From Acidobacteriota bacterium (GTDB lineage Bacteria > Acidobacteriota > Blastocatellia > Pyrinomonadales > Pyrinomonadaceae), in contig JAIVJM010000001.1 of NCBI GenBank assembly GCA_020199995.1, positions 1 to 32,259 of the forward strand: a stretch of DNA of 32,259 bases, in the 5' to 3' direction. The translations under genes were made by a program, and so were the position numbers. Below the pieces are notes generated by a model. The model was not told where the DNA came from. It ran no database searches and saw only the letters and a list, made by a program, of their open reading frames with translations. Shown here piece after piece: positions 23,816-32,259 of this stretch. Positions within the stretch are counted from its first letter, which is position 1, and each line of letters opens with the position of its first letter.

Positions 23816-26800
23816 TCAAGAGTCCGCTACCGCCGCGTTTTTCCGCAGCACGAACGTCGTCCCGCCTTCGGGCCTTCTCCTCCACATGACTTCGGCGTCA
23901 ATGATGCTGGCGCGCCCGCGGATGCCCGCGAGGCCGCGGCCCCCCCGCGCCTTCCGGTTATCGGCGTCGAAACCCTGCCCGTCGTCTTCGAGCGTGAGCA
24001 CGAAGAGACCTCTCTCCGAGAGGTGGACGCCGAGCCGGACGCGCGTGGCGTGCGCGTGGCGGCAGACGTTGCTGACGGCCTCCTGCACGATGCGATAGAC
24101 CTGCATCTGGACGCCCGGCGTGAGGCGCAGGCGCTCCTCCAAATCCTCGTCGCACACGAACTCATACGCGAACTTGCAGCCGGCTGGAAGGTGCGCGAGC
24201 GCCGAGGCGAGCGACCATTCGAGAGCGGCGGCGAACCCGACGTTCTCCAGCACTGACGGCGAGAGGTCTTCGCAGATGCGCCGCACCTCCTGCGAGATGG
24301 ACTCGATCTCTGAGCGCAGCAGCGCCGGGTCAACGCCGTCCGCCGCGACGCGCCCGTCCCCCGAGCCATCCGCGTCGCCGCCCTGAGCTATCGCCTCAAC
24401 GACGCCGGGAGCGTTCGCGGCTTCGCCGCCCGGAGCATTCGCGGCGACGCCTTCCGGCTGCATCTCGTCGGTGAGCAGGAGGAGGCGGCGGAGGTCTGCG
24501 AGCGTCTGGTCGTGGAGGTCGCGCGCGATGCGTCGGCGCTCGCTCTCGGCCTCGTTGGCGAGCCGGAGGCGCGCCGAGGCGAGTTGGCGGTTGGCGTCGC
24601 GCAGCTCCTCGCGGCTGCGCACGATGCGCCGGTGCTGGACGTAAGTCCAGACGAGCGCGACGAGCGCCAATGCGAGCAGCACCGAGAGCGCGACGGTCGT
24701 GCGGGGGAAAGGCGCGCGCGCCACCTCGAAGTCGAAGGCGAGCACATCCGAGGGCAGGAGGTCGAGCGTGTAGGCGCGCGCCTCGACGCGGTAGAGCCCG
24801 GCGGGGAGCGCCTCGATCTGGAACTGCGAGTCGTGCGAGAGCTTCTGCTTGACGACGCGGCCCTTCGAGTCGTGGAGCACGAAGGCGTACTGGAACTGCT
24901 CGGGGAAGGTGCGGCTGGCGCTGGCGGCCACGTCCACGACGAGGCTGTCTTCCGGGTAGTCGAGGCGGAGCACGCCGCCGCGCAGCTCTTCGGGCTGGTG
25001 CGTGCGCGAGGCCGTGACGCGCGTCAGGCGGAGCGCGGGCGCGAGCATGCCGGGCTCGTAGCGCGCGACACCTTTCGTCGTGCCGACGAGCAAAGTCTCC
25101 TCGCCGGATGCTCCCGCGCCGTTCGCTCCCGTGCCTGTACGCAGCACGGCGAAGGCGCTCTGCGTCGGCAGGCCCTGCTCGACGTCGAGCCCCGCGACGA
25201 CGGGGCCGAAGCGTTCGTCGAGCAAGACCTTGACGACGCCCGAGTCCGCCGTCGCGCACCACGCGCGCGCGGGGCCGCCCGCCGCCGACGGGATGACCAC
25301 GACGCCGCGCGCATCCACGCCGCGCACCACTTCCCAGACCGCGCCCGCATGGTGCACGTAGAGGCCGCGGCTCGTGGCGAGCCAGACGAGCCCGTCGGCG
25401 GCGGCGACGCCCCACACAGTACTGTCGCCGAGGGCGGCGAAGGTCGGGTCGCTCCTCACCTCGCGCCCGTCGAAGAAGAAGACGCCCGCGTTGGCCGTGC
25501 CGACCCAGAGGCGGCCCGCGCTCTCGTCGGCGTGGAGGCTCACGACCTCGCGCGCGCGCGCGTCCGAGCCCTCGCGCGGCCAGACGAGGGTGCGGCGTCC
25601 GGGGCCGTCGAAGCGCTCCAGGCCGCGCCCGAACGTGGCGACGTAGACCGCGTCGCCGAAGGCCGCGATGGCGCGCACGCTCCCCTTGAGCGCGGGCTCC
25701 GGCGTCTTCCGGGCGGGCTCCTTCACGCCCCCGCCCGCGTCCTTCTCTTGATCCCCCGGCGCGTGACGATTCCGCTCCGCGGCTGTCCCCTCGTTCGCCG
25801 CGTCAGTCGCCTTCCCGGACTCCCCCTCGTCCGGCTCCGTCCGCGCCGCCGCGCCGCCAACCGGACTCGACCGCTTCGCCCTCCCGGCGTCCTCCTCCTC
25901 TCCCCTCTCTTCCTCCGGCGCGAGCTTCACAGCGCGTCCCGGCACGCCCCCCCCGGTCTGGAGTCCGACGTAGAGGCCCGACGAAGTGCCGACGAGAATT
26001 TGCCCGCGGCGGTCTTCGGCGACCGCGTAGACGGCCTTGCCCGCGACCTCTTCGACGGCGCGCCAGACGCCCGCTCCTTCGTCGCGCGCGAAGAGGCCGC
26101 GGTTGGTTCCGACGAGGAGGCGGCCCGCGTTCGTGCGGTAGAGCGAGCGGACGAAGTTGGCCTCCGTCTCGGTCGAGAGCGTCTCGACGCGCACGCCCTG
26201 CGGGTCATAGCGGCAGACGCCACGGTTGGTGCCGAACCAGACGACGCCCTCGCGGTCAACAAAGACCGCGCTCACTCGGTCTGAGCGCAGCCCGCCCGCC
26301 GTGCCCGCGAAGGTGAAGTGCTCGAAGACCTGCTCGCCACGGTAGCGGAAGACGCCCTGCCCGTCCGTCGCGGCGTACAAGTCGCCGCCCGCGCCGCGCG
26401 CCAGACCCGTGACCGTGCCTGTCGCGCCGCCCGCCGCCATCTTGACCGTGCGCCACACTTGCGGCCCCGCGCCCTCGATTTTGAAGAGTCCGCTCTCGCC
26501 GACCGAAGTCTGTACGCCGACGCGGACGCCGCCTTGTGCGTCTACCGCGAGCGCCTCGACGAAGAAGACGCGCGGGCGGCCCGAGACCTCCTTGAGAGTG
26601 CCTTCGGGCGTGACCGCGAGGAGCCCGCGGCCACGCGTCCCGACGAGCAGCGTCTCGCCTGAGGCGGCGAGGCTCGTTAGTCCGAGCGGCTGGCTCTTCC
26701 CGGCGGCGGTGACGGGCTCGGCGAGCAGCGTGCGCGCCGTGAACGAACCGTCCGGCTGCTTCCGGCAGTCGAAGAGGAGGCCGTCGCCCGTCGCCAGCAG

Positions 26801-27325
26801 CGTGCGGCCCCCGGCGGGCGTGTTGATGGCCGTCACCGCCTTGCCCTTCGTCTCGGAGAGCAGGCGGAAGCGCGTGCCGTCGTCGCCGCCCGCGCGCACG
26901 AAAGCGCCCACCTCAGTCCCGACCCACAGCTCGCCCTCGACACCGACGCGCACCACCAGCACGCGCCGCCCGGCGAGCCCTTCGTCCGTCACGGTCTGCG
27001 TCCGCCGCCCGTCGTAGCGCGCCAGCCCCGCGTCCGTCCCGAACCACATCACGCCCTCCGCGTCCTGTGCAATCGCGCGCACCATGTCCGAAGGCAGTCC
27101 ATGGAAGAGCGTCACCGCGCCCCACTGGTGGAGGCTCGACGGCAGCGCCTGAGAGAAGGCAAAAGGCAAAAGGTAAAAGGCGAAAGGGAGGAGGCAGAAA
27201 GCGAGTGCGAGGCCAGAGGCTAGTGCCTTGAGGCTTGAGACTACAGACTTGGGGCTTGAGACATACGAATAGCCAGCCTCAAGCCTCAAGCCTCTAGCCT
27301 CCTTCCTTTTCTGCCTGTCCGTCAC
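23816..27325 (-). CDS. Propeller-type sensor histidine kinase (NarL/LiaS class)
   Basis: From N to C the 1169-residue frame encodes: a signal peptide built from seven-base repeats (to about residue 60); two beta-propellers of two-component-regulator repeats (WFGTDAGLARYDG, LLVGTNRGLFARDEG, LWVGTANAGVFFFDG; about 65-780); and a Y_Y_Y Ig-like domain (about 790-872). Then come one transmembrane helix (878-895), a coiled linker, a HisKA_3 domain with phospho-acceptor H938 in RRRIARDLHDQTLADL, and an HATPase with QEAVSN (1081-1086), DDGQGF and GRGLAGI. A Glu/Arg-rich linker (about 466-546) interrupts the propeller, and an insert (about 957-1001) splits the dimerisation helices. The GTG start at 27325 overlaps the response regulator stop by four bases. 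The ligand is unknown. Confidence 0.9.
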   Translation of the reverse strand: MTDRQKRKEARGLRLEAGYSYVSSPKSVVSSLKALASGLALAFCLLPFAFYLLPFAFSQALPSSLHQWGAVTLFHGLPSDMVRAIAQDAEGVMWFGTDAGLARYDGRRTQTVTDEGLAGRRVLVVRVGVEGELWVGTEVGAFVRAGGDDGTRFRLLSETKGKAVTAINTPAGGRTLLATGDGLLFDCRKQPDGSFTARTLLAEPVTAAGKSQPLGLTSLAASGETLLVGTRGRGLLAVTPEGTLKEVSGRPRVFFVEALAVDAQGGVRVGVQTSVGESGLFKIEGAGPQVWRTVKMAAGGATGTVTGLARGAGGDLYAATDGQGVFRYRGEQVFEHFTFAGTAGGLRSDRVSAVFVDREGVVWFGTNRGVCRYDPQGVRVETLSTETEANFVRSLYRTNAGRLLVGTNRGLFARDEGAGVWRAVEEVAGKAVYAVAEDRRGQILVGTSSGLYVGLQTGGGVPGRAVKLAPEEERGEEEDAGRAKRSSPVGGAAARTEPDEGESGKATDAANEGTAAERNRHAPGDQEKDAGGGVKEPARKTPEPALKGSVRAIAAFGDAVYVATFGRGLERFDGPGRRTLVWPREGSDARAREVVSLHADESAGRLWVGTANAGVFFFDGREVRSDPTFAALGDSTVWGVAAADGLVWLATSRGLYVHHAGAVWEVVRGVDARGVVVIPSAAGGPARAWCATADSGVVKVLLDERFGPVVAGLDVEQGLPTQSAFAVLRTGTGANGAGASGEETLLVGTTKGVARYEPGMLAPALRLTRVTASRTHQPEELRGGVLRLDYPEDSLVVDVAASASRTFPEQFQYAFVLHDSKGRVVKQKLSHDSQFQIEALPAGLYRVEARAYTLDLLPSDVLAFDFEVARAPFPRTTVALSVLLALALVALVWTYVQHRRIVRSREELRDANRQLASARLRLANEAESERRRIARDLHDQTLADLRRLLLLTDEMQPEGVAANAPGGEAANAPGVVEAIAQGGDADGSGDGRVAADGVDPALLRSEIESISQEVRRICEDLSPSVLENVGFAAALEWSLASALAHLPAGCKFAYEFVCDEDLEERLRLTPGVQMQVYRIVQEAVSNVCRHAHATRVRLGVHLSERGLFVLTLEDDGQGFDADNRKARGGRGLAGIRGRASIIDAEVMWRRRPEGGTTFVLRKNAAVADS
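27158..27301. repeat. Seven-base repeat cluster inside the 5' end of the kinase gene
   Basis: Four GGCAAAA-type units run at 27158-27185. Five CTTGAGA-type units run at 27227-27261, and three CCTCAAG-type units at 27277-27297. Bases 27216-27242 and 27275-27301 are inverted 27-base arms with three mismatches. All of this lies within the frame of the histidine kinase and is translated if the GTG start at 27325 is used; the GGCAAAA block then encodes the peptide LLPFAFYLLPFAF of the signal sequence. Confidence 0.8.
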
Positions 27326-28077
27326 GGCTTCGGCTCGTCGAGGAATCTTTTGCGGTCGCGCTCGATCCAGATTTCAAGCTCGACCGAGGCCTTCTCCAGC
27401 TCGTCGCTGTTGAGCAGGCCGCGCCGGAGCGCCTCGAAGAAGGCGCGCGTGCGCATGTTGTAGGCGAGCTTTTCGTAAGCCTCGTGAGGCGTGCCCTCGG
27501 GCGTCGAGGTGAAGAGCTTTTCGTAGAGCGTGGCGAGGCGGCTCTCGACGCCGCGTAAGGAAAGAGAGCACTTGCGCGCAATCGCCCAGTTCGAGAGGCC
27601 GAGCGCGAGGTAGTAGAGCGCCTCGGCCTCGAACTCTGTGAGGAGCGGTCGCTTGAAAGAGTCCTTGAAGGCCGGGTCGATCATGTCCGCGCCGTCTTCC
27701 AAGACCGCGGCGACGAAGCGCAGAAAGCGCGACTCGGGGTTGTTCTTATGGATGAAGCCGTAGGCGGGCGGCGGCTCGACCGCGCGGATGATCTTGCGTA
27801 TCTCGTTGATGTAAATCTCGTGCGGGAACTGCGTCCAGAAGATGATGCGCGCCGCGGGGAATTCGCGCCACACCGCGCGCGCCGCCTTGACGCCCGACAA
27901 GCGCGGCATCTGGATGTCGAAGACGCACAATTCGGGCCGCTCTTTGAGCGCAAGCTGCACGGCCTCCTCGCCGTCCGCCGCCTCGACGACGGGCGCGTGC
28001 GCCGGGAACTCACGCTCCAAAAGCTCACGCAGGTAACGCCGCTGCGCCACGTTGTCTTCGGCAATCAGGATGGACAT
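27322..28077 (-). CDS. Response regulator with REC domain and LuxR-type HTH
   Basis: From ATG at 28077 the product is 251 residues. REC domain: acidic pocket E7-D8 in ILIAEDNVAQ, phospho-acceptor D54 in CVFDIQMPRLSG, T82 in FWTQFP, K111 in FIHKNNPE. A LuxR-type helix-turn-helix follows (about 145-190: FEAEALYYLALGLSNWAIARKCSLSLRGVESRLATLYEKL), then an unusual helical C-terminal extension of 60 residues rich in Leu and Glu. The open frame continues upstream to 28194, but that extension (DIRHPTSDL) is a translation of the seven-base repeats, so 28077 is preferred. It is the first gene of a two-gene unit with the propeller kinase, its obvious partner. Confidence 0.9.
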   Translation of the reverse strand: MSILIAEDNVAQRRYLRELLEREFPAHAPVVEAADGEEAVQLALKERPELCVFDIQMPRLSGVKAARAVWREFPAARIIFWTQFPHEIYINEIRKIIRAVEPPPAYGFIHKNNPESRFLRFVAAVLEDGADMIDPAFKDSFKRPLLTEFEAEALYYLALGLSNWAIARKCSLSLRGVESRLATLYEKLFTSTPEGTPHEAYEKLAYNMRTRAFFEALRRGLLNSDELEKASVELEIWIERDRKRFLDEPKP

Positions 28078-28083
28078 GAGATC

Positions 28084-28186
28084 AGATGTCGGATGTCGAA
28101 TGTCAGAGGTCAGTAAGCACGGTCTCGGATTCGACGCTCTACGCCGCCGTGCTCCGATTCTAGCAGAACTCTCACGTCCGACATCT
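28084..28186. repeat. GATGTCG seven-base repeats and inverted repeat upstream of the response regulator
   Basis: Four seven-base units (GATGTCG, GATGTCG, AATGTCA, GAGGTCA) run at 28085-28112. The outer arms 28084-28096 and 28174-28186 match at 12 of 13 bases. A nested 7-bp hairpin (AGCACGG 28116-28122 with CCGTGCT 28147-28153) lies between. The element sits immediately before the response regulator start, in its leader. Confidence 0.7.
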
Positions 28187-28438
28187 AGCATCACGTATCT
28201 GTTTTTTGAATGTGGTTAGCCACAGGAGCGCCTGTCGGGAAAGACACGCCCGTGTGAGACGTGCGGCTGCGCGCGCGCACTGTTGGCCCCCGCATCGCCG
28301 CGCGTCCGGCGGGTGGGGATAATCGCGTGCGGGGCGGCAGGGGCGCGCAAGTCCGACGCGGGCCGCCGCGCCGCCCGGCCCGACGGGGTGCGGGGCGCGC
28401 GTCTGGGGAGGGGCGCGCCCCGCACAGGGCCGAACACG
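28187..28438. other. Intergenic region with a GC hairpin before the DUF3142-like gene
   Basis: Together with the repeat just before it this is a 361-base gap between divergent genes. It is very GC-rich with no supported gene. A perfect 9-bp hairpin (GGGGCGCGC 28392-28400 with GCGCGCCCC 28413-28421, 12-base loop) lies 18 bases before the preferred start at 28439. No promoter was identified. Confidence 0.45.
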
Positions 28439-30109
28439 ATGATGAGAAGCTTCCTGCACAAACGCGGCTTAAGGAAGATGGCGGCGGGCGCGGCGGGCCT
28501 GCTCGTCGCGTCGCTCGCTTCGGCGGCGTGGCGCTGGACGCACGAGCCCCGCGTGTGGTCGCCGGGCGAAGTTCCGGTCGCGTTCTGGGCATGGCGCGCC
28601 GAGACGCCTTCGGACGAAGACTTGGCGCGGGCCTTCGGCGTGACGGGCGCGCGCGCACTCTTCCTGCGCGCGGGCCAGCTCGATTACGAGACGGGGCGCG
28701 TCGCGCGCGTCCGCACGGTGGAAGGAAGGCTCCCGGCCCGCGTCGAGCTGCACCTCGTCTACAACGGGACGCGCTCGCTGCTCGCGGAGTTCGAGCGGGT
28801 GGACGAGGAATCTCTGGCCGTCGCCATCGCCGAGACTTTTCGGAAGGATACGGAGCGCGCGCGGCGCGACGGCGCGGTTGTCTCCGGGCTCCAGTTGGAT
28901 TTGGACGTGCCGACGCGGCTGCTCGCGCGCTACGGGCGCGTGCTGCGCGCGGTGCGCGCGAGGGTGCCGCGTGAGTCGAAGCTTTCGCTGACGGGCTTGA
29001 CGACGTGGATGAATTCGGCGGAGCTGCGGGGCATGCTCGACGCCGTGGACTTCTGGGCTCCGCAGTTTTACGGCGCGGAGATTCCCGTCACGCTGGAGAG
29101 AATCGTCCCCATCGCTTCGCCGCGCTCAATCGAGCGCGAGGTCGGGCGCGCGCGCTCGCTGGGCAAACCCTTCTACGCGGGGCTCGCCGCTTACGGCCAC
29201 GCGCTGCTCTATTCGGCGAAGGGGCGGCTGCTGTCGCTGCACGGCGATCTCGACCCGGCGCGCGTGGCCTCGGCGCGGAGTCTCGAATTAATCGAGCGGC
29301 GCGCGTTCGAGGGGCGCGCGGCGCAAGACGGAGGGGGGAGCGACGCGCCGCGTGCGAGCGAGTGGCGCTACGTGTTCCGCGCGCGGGAAGACGCGGTGGT
29401 GGACGGCGTCGTGGTACGCGCGGGCGAACAACTCGTCCTCGACTTGCCGAGCAGCGAAGCCCTGCGCGCTGGCGTCCGTTGGGTACGCCGGCTCGCGGGC
29501 GAGAAGCTGCTCGGCATCTGCCTCTTCCGCCTCCCCGTGCGAGGGGATGACACAACGCTCAACCTCGCGCAGCTCGCCGCCGCGCTCCGCGACGAAGAGG
29601 CGGTCGTCGGCGCGCGTCTGGGCGTCGAGGCCGACGACGTGGCCGGGGGGCCGAAGTCGGCGCGCGCCGCCGGGCAACTGCTGCTCACGGCGACAAACGC
29701 GGGCGCGGCGGGCGCACTCTTCGGCGAAGACGCGCTGGCCGTCACGCTGCTCGTCCCGCGCGGAAGCGTGCGCGGCGTCTCGAGCCTCGACGGCTTCGAC
29801 TCGTTCGAGACGCTCTGTGCGACGACGGACACTGGGACGGGCGGGCGCGTCGCGATGGGCGAGATGAAAGCCGGTGAAATGGAAGCAGGCGAGAGGGAAG
29901 CGGGCCTGCGCCCGTGCGCCCCGGCGCGCGCGAGTGTGATTCGTTTACGGGCGCGGGGCTGGGCGAGCGGCGCGACGGCGAGCGTCGGGCTGAGCTTCGA
30001 GGGCGACCCGCCCGCAGAGCTTTCGGCGACGATCACGGCGCGGGCCGACGACGGGCGCACGTGGGAGCAGACACAAAGGTTGAAATGGAGAGGGGCGGAC
30101 GGACGATGA
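28439..30109 (+). CDS. DUF3142-like exported protein
   Basis: From ATG at 28439 the product is 556 residues. It begins MMRSFLHKRGLRKMAAGAAG and continues LLVASLASAAW, a signal peptide or signal anchor. The next 280 residues match the DUF3142 pattern: EVPVAFWAWRAETPSDEDL, ALFLRAGQLDYE, VELHLVYNGTRSLLAEFERVD, GLQLDLDVPTRLLARYGRVL, LSLTGLTTWMNSAELRGMLDAVDFWAPQFYGAEIP. This reads as a TIM-barrel glycosidase-like fold with acidic residues at strand ends, but no activity is established. A C-terminal beta domain follows (400-556). A frame open to 28283 has only a TTG start. Its stop overlaps the next gene by four bases (ATGA), so it is coupled to the TPR protein. Confidence 0.75.
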   Translation: MMRSFLHKRGLRKMAAGAAGLLVASLASAAWRWTHEPRVWSPGEVPVAFWAWRAETPSDEDLARAFGVTGARALFLRAGQLDYETGRVARVRTVEGRLPARVELHLVYNGTRSLLAEFERVDEESLAVAIAETFRKDTERARRDGAVVSGLQLDLDVPTRLLARYGRVLRAVRARVPRESKLSLTGLTTWMNSAELRGMLDAVDFWAPQFYGAEIPVTLERIVPIASPRSIEREVGRARSLGKPFYAGLAAYGHALLYSAKGRLLSLHGDLDPARVASARSLELIERRAFEGRAAQDGGGSDAPRASEWRYVFRAREDAVVDGVVVRAGEQLVLDLPSSEALRAGVRWVRRLAGEKLLGICLFRLPVRGDDTTLNLAQLAAALRDEEAVVGARLGVEADDVAGGPKSARAAGQLLLTATNAGAAGALFGEDALAVTLLVPRGSVRGVSSLDGFDSFETLCATTDTGTGGRVAMGEMKAGEMEAGEREAGLRPCAPARASVIRLRARGWASGATASVGLSFEGDPPAELSATITARADDGRTWEQTQRLKWRGADGR

Positions 30110-32259
30110 AGCACACAGCGCAGTCGCGCATCACGCGGCGCATCGCAAGGGCACGACACTTTCGGGGGGCGCGGCACTTTCTTCGCTCTCAATCACGAAG
30201 CCTCCGCCGTCGCCTCGTCGGGGCGTCGCTCGGCGCGTTCGTCCTCTTCGTCGTCGGCGCGGGCGTTGCCGTCGGCTGCGGCTGGGTGGGCACGCAGCAT
30301 TCGGTGCGCTTCAACGGCTGGCTCGATGAGAAGGACTTCAGCCGACTGCCGCCGCTACCCTTCAGCGCGCGCGTGAAGACGAAGGATGTAGACGCGGACG
30401 AAGAAGAGTGGGAGGAAAGTTACGAGCGACAGAAGGAGCTTGCGAAAGAGGTGGACGCGCTCTGGCGGCGGGCGGACTTTGCCGCGGAGGGGGGCGAGCT
30501 CGAAGCGGCGCGGAAACTTCTGAACGAATATCTCGGACGCGCCGGCGATGATGGGTGCGGTGAAAATGAAAGTTGGGCGGCGGGCGGTTGCGTGCTCGAC
30601 CGGCGCAACTCCGCCGCCGACCAGCTCGACGCGCTCGCGGCGCTCGAACGTGGCGCGAGCGCGCAGGCAGTGCGTGCCTACCTCTCGGCGCGGCACGCTT
30701 ACGACTTCTGGCTGCGCGTTAAAGAAAGCGGGAAGACAAACGCCCCCGCGCCAGCCGTCACGGCGGAAGGCAGTGGGGAAGAGCAGAAGAAGGCCGACGG
30801 TGAAGAAGGCAAGGCCGCGACGGCGGACGAGGTGCGCGTGGCGCTCGAACTCGTCCCGCGTCACGCGAGCCTCGACGACAACGTCGAGTACCTGCGCGCG
30901 GCGGTGCTCTACCGCGAGGACAAATACGCGGAGGCCGGCGAAGCCTTCAAGCAGTTGGCCGTGCGTCACCCGCGCAGCGAGAAGCGCGAGGCCGCGCTCT
31001 ACATGACGGGGCTCCTCAGCCTGAAGCAGAGCAAGAGCTACACGGGCGAGCACGCCGCCGCCGAAGAGAGCTGCCCGGACTGCCGCGACGAGGCGTGGCG
31101 CGCGGCTGTCGCGTCCTTCCGCCGCCTGCTCTCGGAGTACCCGCGCGGGCGCTTCGGGGGCGAAGCGCGCGGGTGGCTCGGCTACCTCCACCTGCGCGTC
31201 GGCGAGACGGCGGAAGGGCTCGCTGAGTATTACCGACTTCTCGCCGACGAGCGCGACGAGTCAGCGCGCGCCGAAGGCGTCATCTCGCTCAAGCTCGCGC
31301 GCGGCGTGGCCGCGGAGCCCGACATGGAGCGGCTCGAAGCCCTCCTCGCCGCAGAGCCGCGCGTGGCGCTCGCCTACGCCTACCACGAAATATACAGCTA
31401 CACGTTGCCGGAAGGTTCGGGCATCGAAGTTCCCGAGGAGCTGAACCCGTACCGCTATTTCAAGAATAAGGAAGGCTTCGACTTTTATACCTCCGATTAC
31501 TACCACAAGTATTACGAATGGGAGGAGAAAGAGCGCGAGAAGATACGGCGCGCTTCAGAAGAGAAGGCGCTCCGGCGCGTCGCGGCCTTCGCCACGCGTA
31601 TGATGCGGCGCTCGCCGGGCGCGGCGGTCGGCGGCGGCTTCGCCCTGCGTCTCGCGCAAGTTCAGCTCGAACTCGACGATGCGCGGGCGGCGCGCGAGCT
31701 GGCGCAGCGCGCTCTCTCGCTCGGCGCGGCGGGCGACGAGCGCGCCGCGGCGATGTGGGTCAAGGGCGTGGCCGAGCAGCGCCTCGGCGACTACGCCGCC
31801 GCGCGGCGGACGCTCTCGGCGCTCGTCAGGGAGTTCCCCGGGGGCGACCTGACTGAAGGCGCACGCCGCCTCATCGCCGTCGCGGCGGAGGACGCGGGCG
31901 ACCTCGACGCGGCGCTCGAACAGTACCTCGCGCTCGAATACGAGACCGACGTCGCCTACTTCGTGGACGTGCTCCTGACGCCCGAACAGCTCGACGCCTT
32001 CATCTCCCGACACCCGAACATCCCGCAGCGAGACATGCTGCTCTACTCGCTCGGCGTCCGACACCTCCGGCTCCACCACTTCGGAGAGGCGCGCGCCGCC
32101 TACGCGCGCGTGCTCACGAAGAACACGGAGGGCAACTACGACTTCTCTTACGGCGGCGGGTGCGAGCCGTATCCGGGCGCGGCGGCCCGGCGCTGCCCCG
32201 ACCCGAAGGAGCCCGGCGAGGAAGAGGCGAACGCCGTCCTCGGTCGCTGGGTCTTGCGC
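30106..32259 (+). CDS. Membrane-anchored TPR-repeat protein (partial, runs off the end)
   Basis: An open frame of 718 codons begins with ATG at 30106 (ATGA overlap with the DUF3142-like gene) and has no stop before the window ends. The N-terminus is strongly basic (residues 1-36), followed by a hydrophobic segment LVGASLGAFVLFVVGAGVAV and Cys58, which may be a lipoprotein cysteine although the lipobox is weak. The rest is a helical solenoid with TPR-like units: EYLRAAVLYREDKYAEAGEAFKQLAVRHP, AAVASFRRLLSEYPRGRFGGEA, AAAMWVKGVAEQRLGDYAAA. A Lys/Glu-rich linker lies near residues 210-245. A periplasmic scaffold acting with the DUF3142-like protein is likely; this is inference. Confidence 0.8.
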   Translation, partial: MKHTAQSRITRRIARARHFRGARHFLRSQSRSLRRRLVGASLGAFVLFVVGAGVAVGCGWVGTQHSVRFNGWLDEKDFSRLPPLPFSARVKTKDVDADEEEWEESYERQKELAKEVDALWRRADFAAEGGELEAARKLLNEYLGRAGDDGCGENESWAAGGCVLDRRNSAADQLDALAALERGASAQAVRAYLSARHAYDFWLRVKESGKTNAPAPAVTAEGSGEEQKKADGEEGKAATADEVRVALELVPRHASLDDNVEYLRAAVLYREDKYAEAGEAFKQLAVRHPRSEKREAALYMTGLLSLKQSKSYTGEHAAAEESCPDCRDEAWRAAVASFRRLLSEYPRGRFGGEARGWLGYLHLRVGETAEGLAEYYRLLADERDESARAEGVISLKLARGVAAEPDMERLEALLAAEPRVALAYAYHEIYSYTLPEGSGIEVPEELNPYRYFKNKEGFDFYTSDYYHKYYEWEEKEREKIRRASEEKALRRVAAFATRMMRRSPGAAVGGGFALRLAQVQLELDDARAARELAQRALSLGAAGDERAAAMWVKGVAEQRLGDYAAARRTLSALVREFPGGDLTEGARRLIAVAAEDAGDLDAALEQYLALEYETDVAYFVDVLLTPEQLDAFISRHPNIPQRDMLLYSLGVRHLRLHHFGEARAAYARVLTKNTEGNYDFSYGGGCEPYPGAAARRCPDPKEPGEEEANAVLGRWVLR

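Noticed and set aside
24512-26284. 590-residue open frame on the plus strand opposite the histidine kinase
   Set aside because: It is antisense to clearly recognisable propeller and kinase domains; its product is Arg/Ala/Gly-rich with no motifs, as expected opposite GC3-rich genes.
27158-27301. CRISPR-like array
   Set aside because: Units are seven bases, directly tandem, without spacers; no cas genes are present.
28078-28194. N-terminal extension of the response regulator
   Set aside because: The added residues are a translation of the GATGTCG repeats and precede a canonical REC start (MSILIAEDN) at 28077.

Overview
The window is GC-rich, densely coded bacterial DNA. The gene content fits a Gram-negative soil-type bacterium, most likely an acidobacterium of the Blastocatellia/Pyrinomonadales kind. 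This rests on a secreted carboxypeptidase-regulatory-like N-terminus typical of TonB-type receptors, a propeller-sensor histidine kinase, a YtrA-type GntR/ABC operon, and many lineage-restricted small proteins. The taxonomic call is inference. No tRNA, rRNA, phage, insertion sequence or CRISPR array was seen.

Layout. 1-234 (-): start of an outer-membrane or secreted protein. 672-2776: a lone SpoVR gene converging on a cysteine dioxygenase. 2919-5237 (+): SGNH hydrolase, SRPBCC protein and two small membrane proteins. 5335-6429 (-): histidine-rich polytopic membrane protein. 6589-7284 (+): inorganic pyrophosphatase. 7375-9552 (-): small zinc-ribbon protein, HtrA protease, DUF5658-like membrane protein. 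9785-12323 (-): operon-like run of a small protein, serine acetyltransferase, nucleotidyltransferase-like protein and EEP-fold hydrolase. 12546-16086 (+): prmC, murA, a secreted unknown and a HIT protein. 16381-17502 (-): AI-2E family transporter. 17638-21510 (+): GntR, ABC ATPase, ABC permease and an alpha/beta hydrolase whose 5' end is frameshifted. 21828-23777 (+): ferredoxin-fusion protein followed by two unknown proteins. 23816-28077 (-): response regulator plus giant propeller histidine kinase. 28439 to the end (+): DUF3142-like protein overlapping a large TPR protein that leaves the window.

The most striking non-coding feature is a recurring architecture. At least six intergenic or gene-edge sites carry tandem runs of a seven-base unit, nearly always arranged as a long inverted repeat. 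The seven-base word differs at each site (ATTCATC, AGTTTTC, GAACGAT, TAGCTGT-like, GGCAAAA and CTTGAGA, GATGTCG). In the histidine kinase the repeats are part of the reading frame and encode the hydrophobic core of the apparent signal peptide. A second, unrelated family consists of REP/REPIN-like GC palindromes of the form GCCCC-n4-GGGGC, including a doublet nested inside another doublet (16136-16354).

Cysteine metabolism appears twice (cysteine dioxygenase and serine acetyltransferase) but at separate loci. The clearest regulatory site is a promoter with an overlapping palindromic operator directly in front of the gntR-ABC operon.
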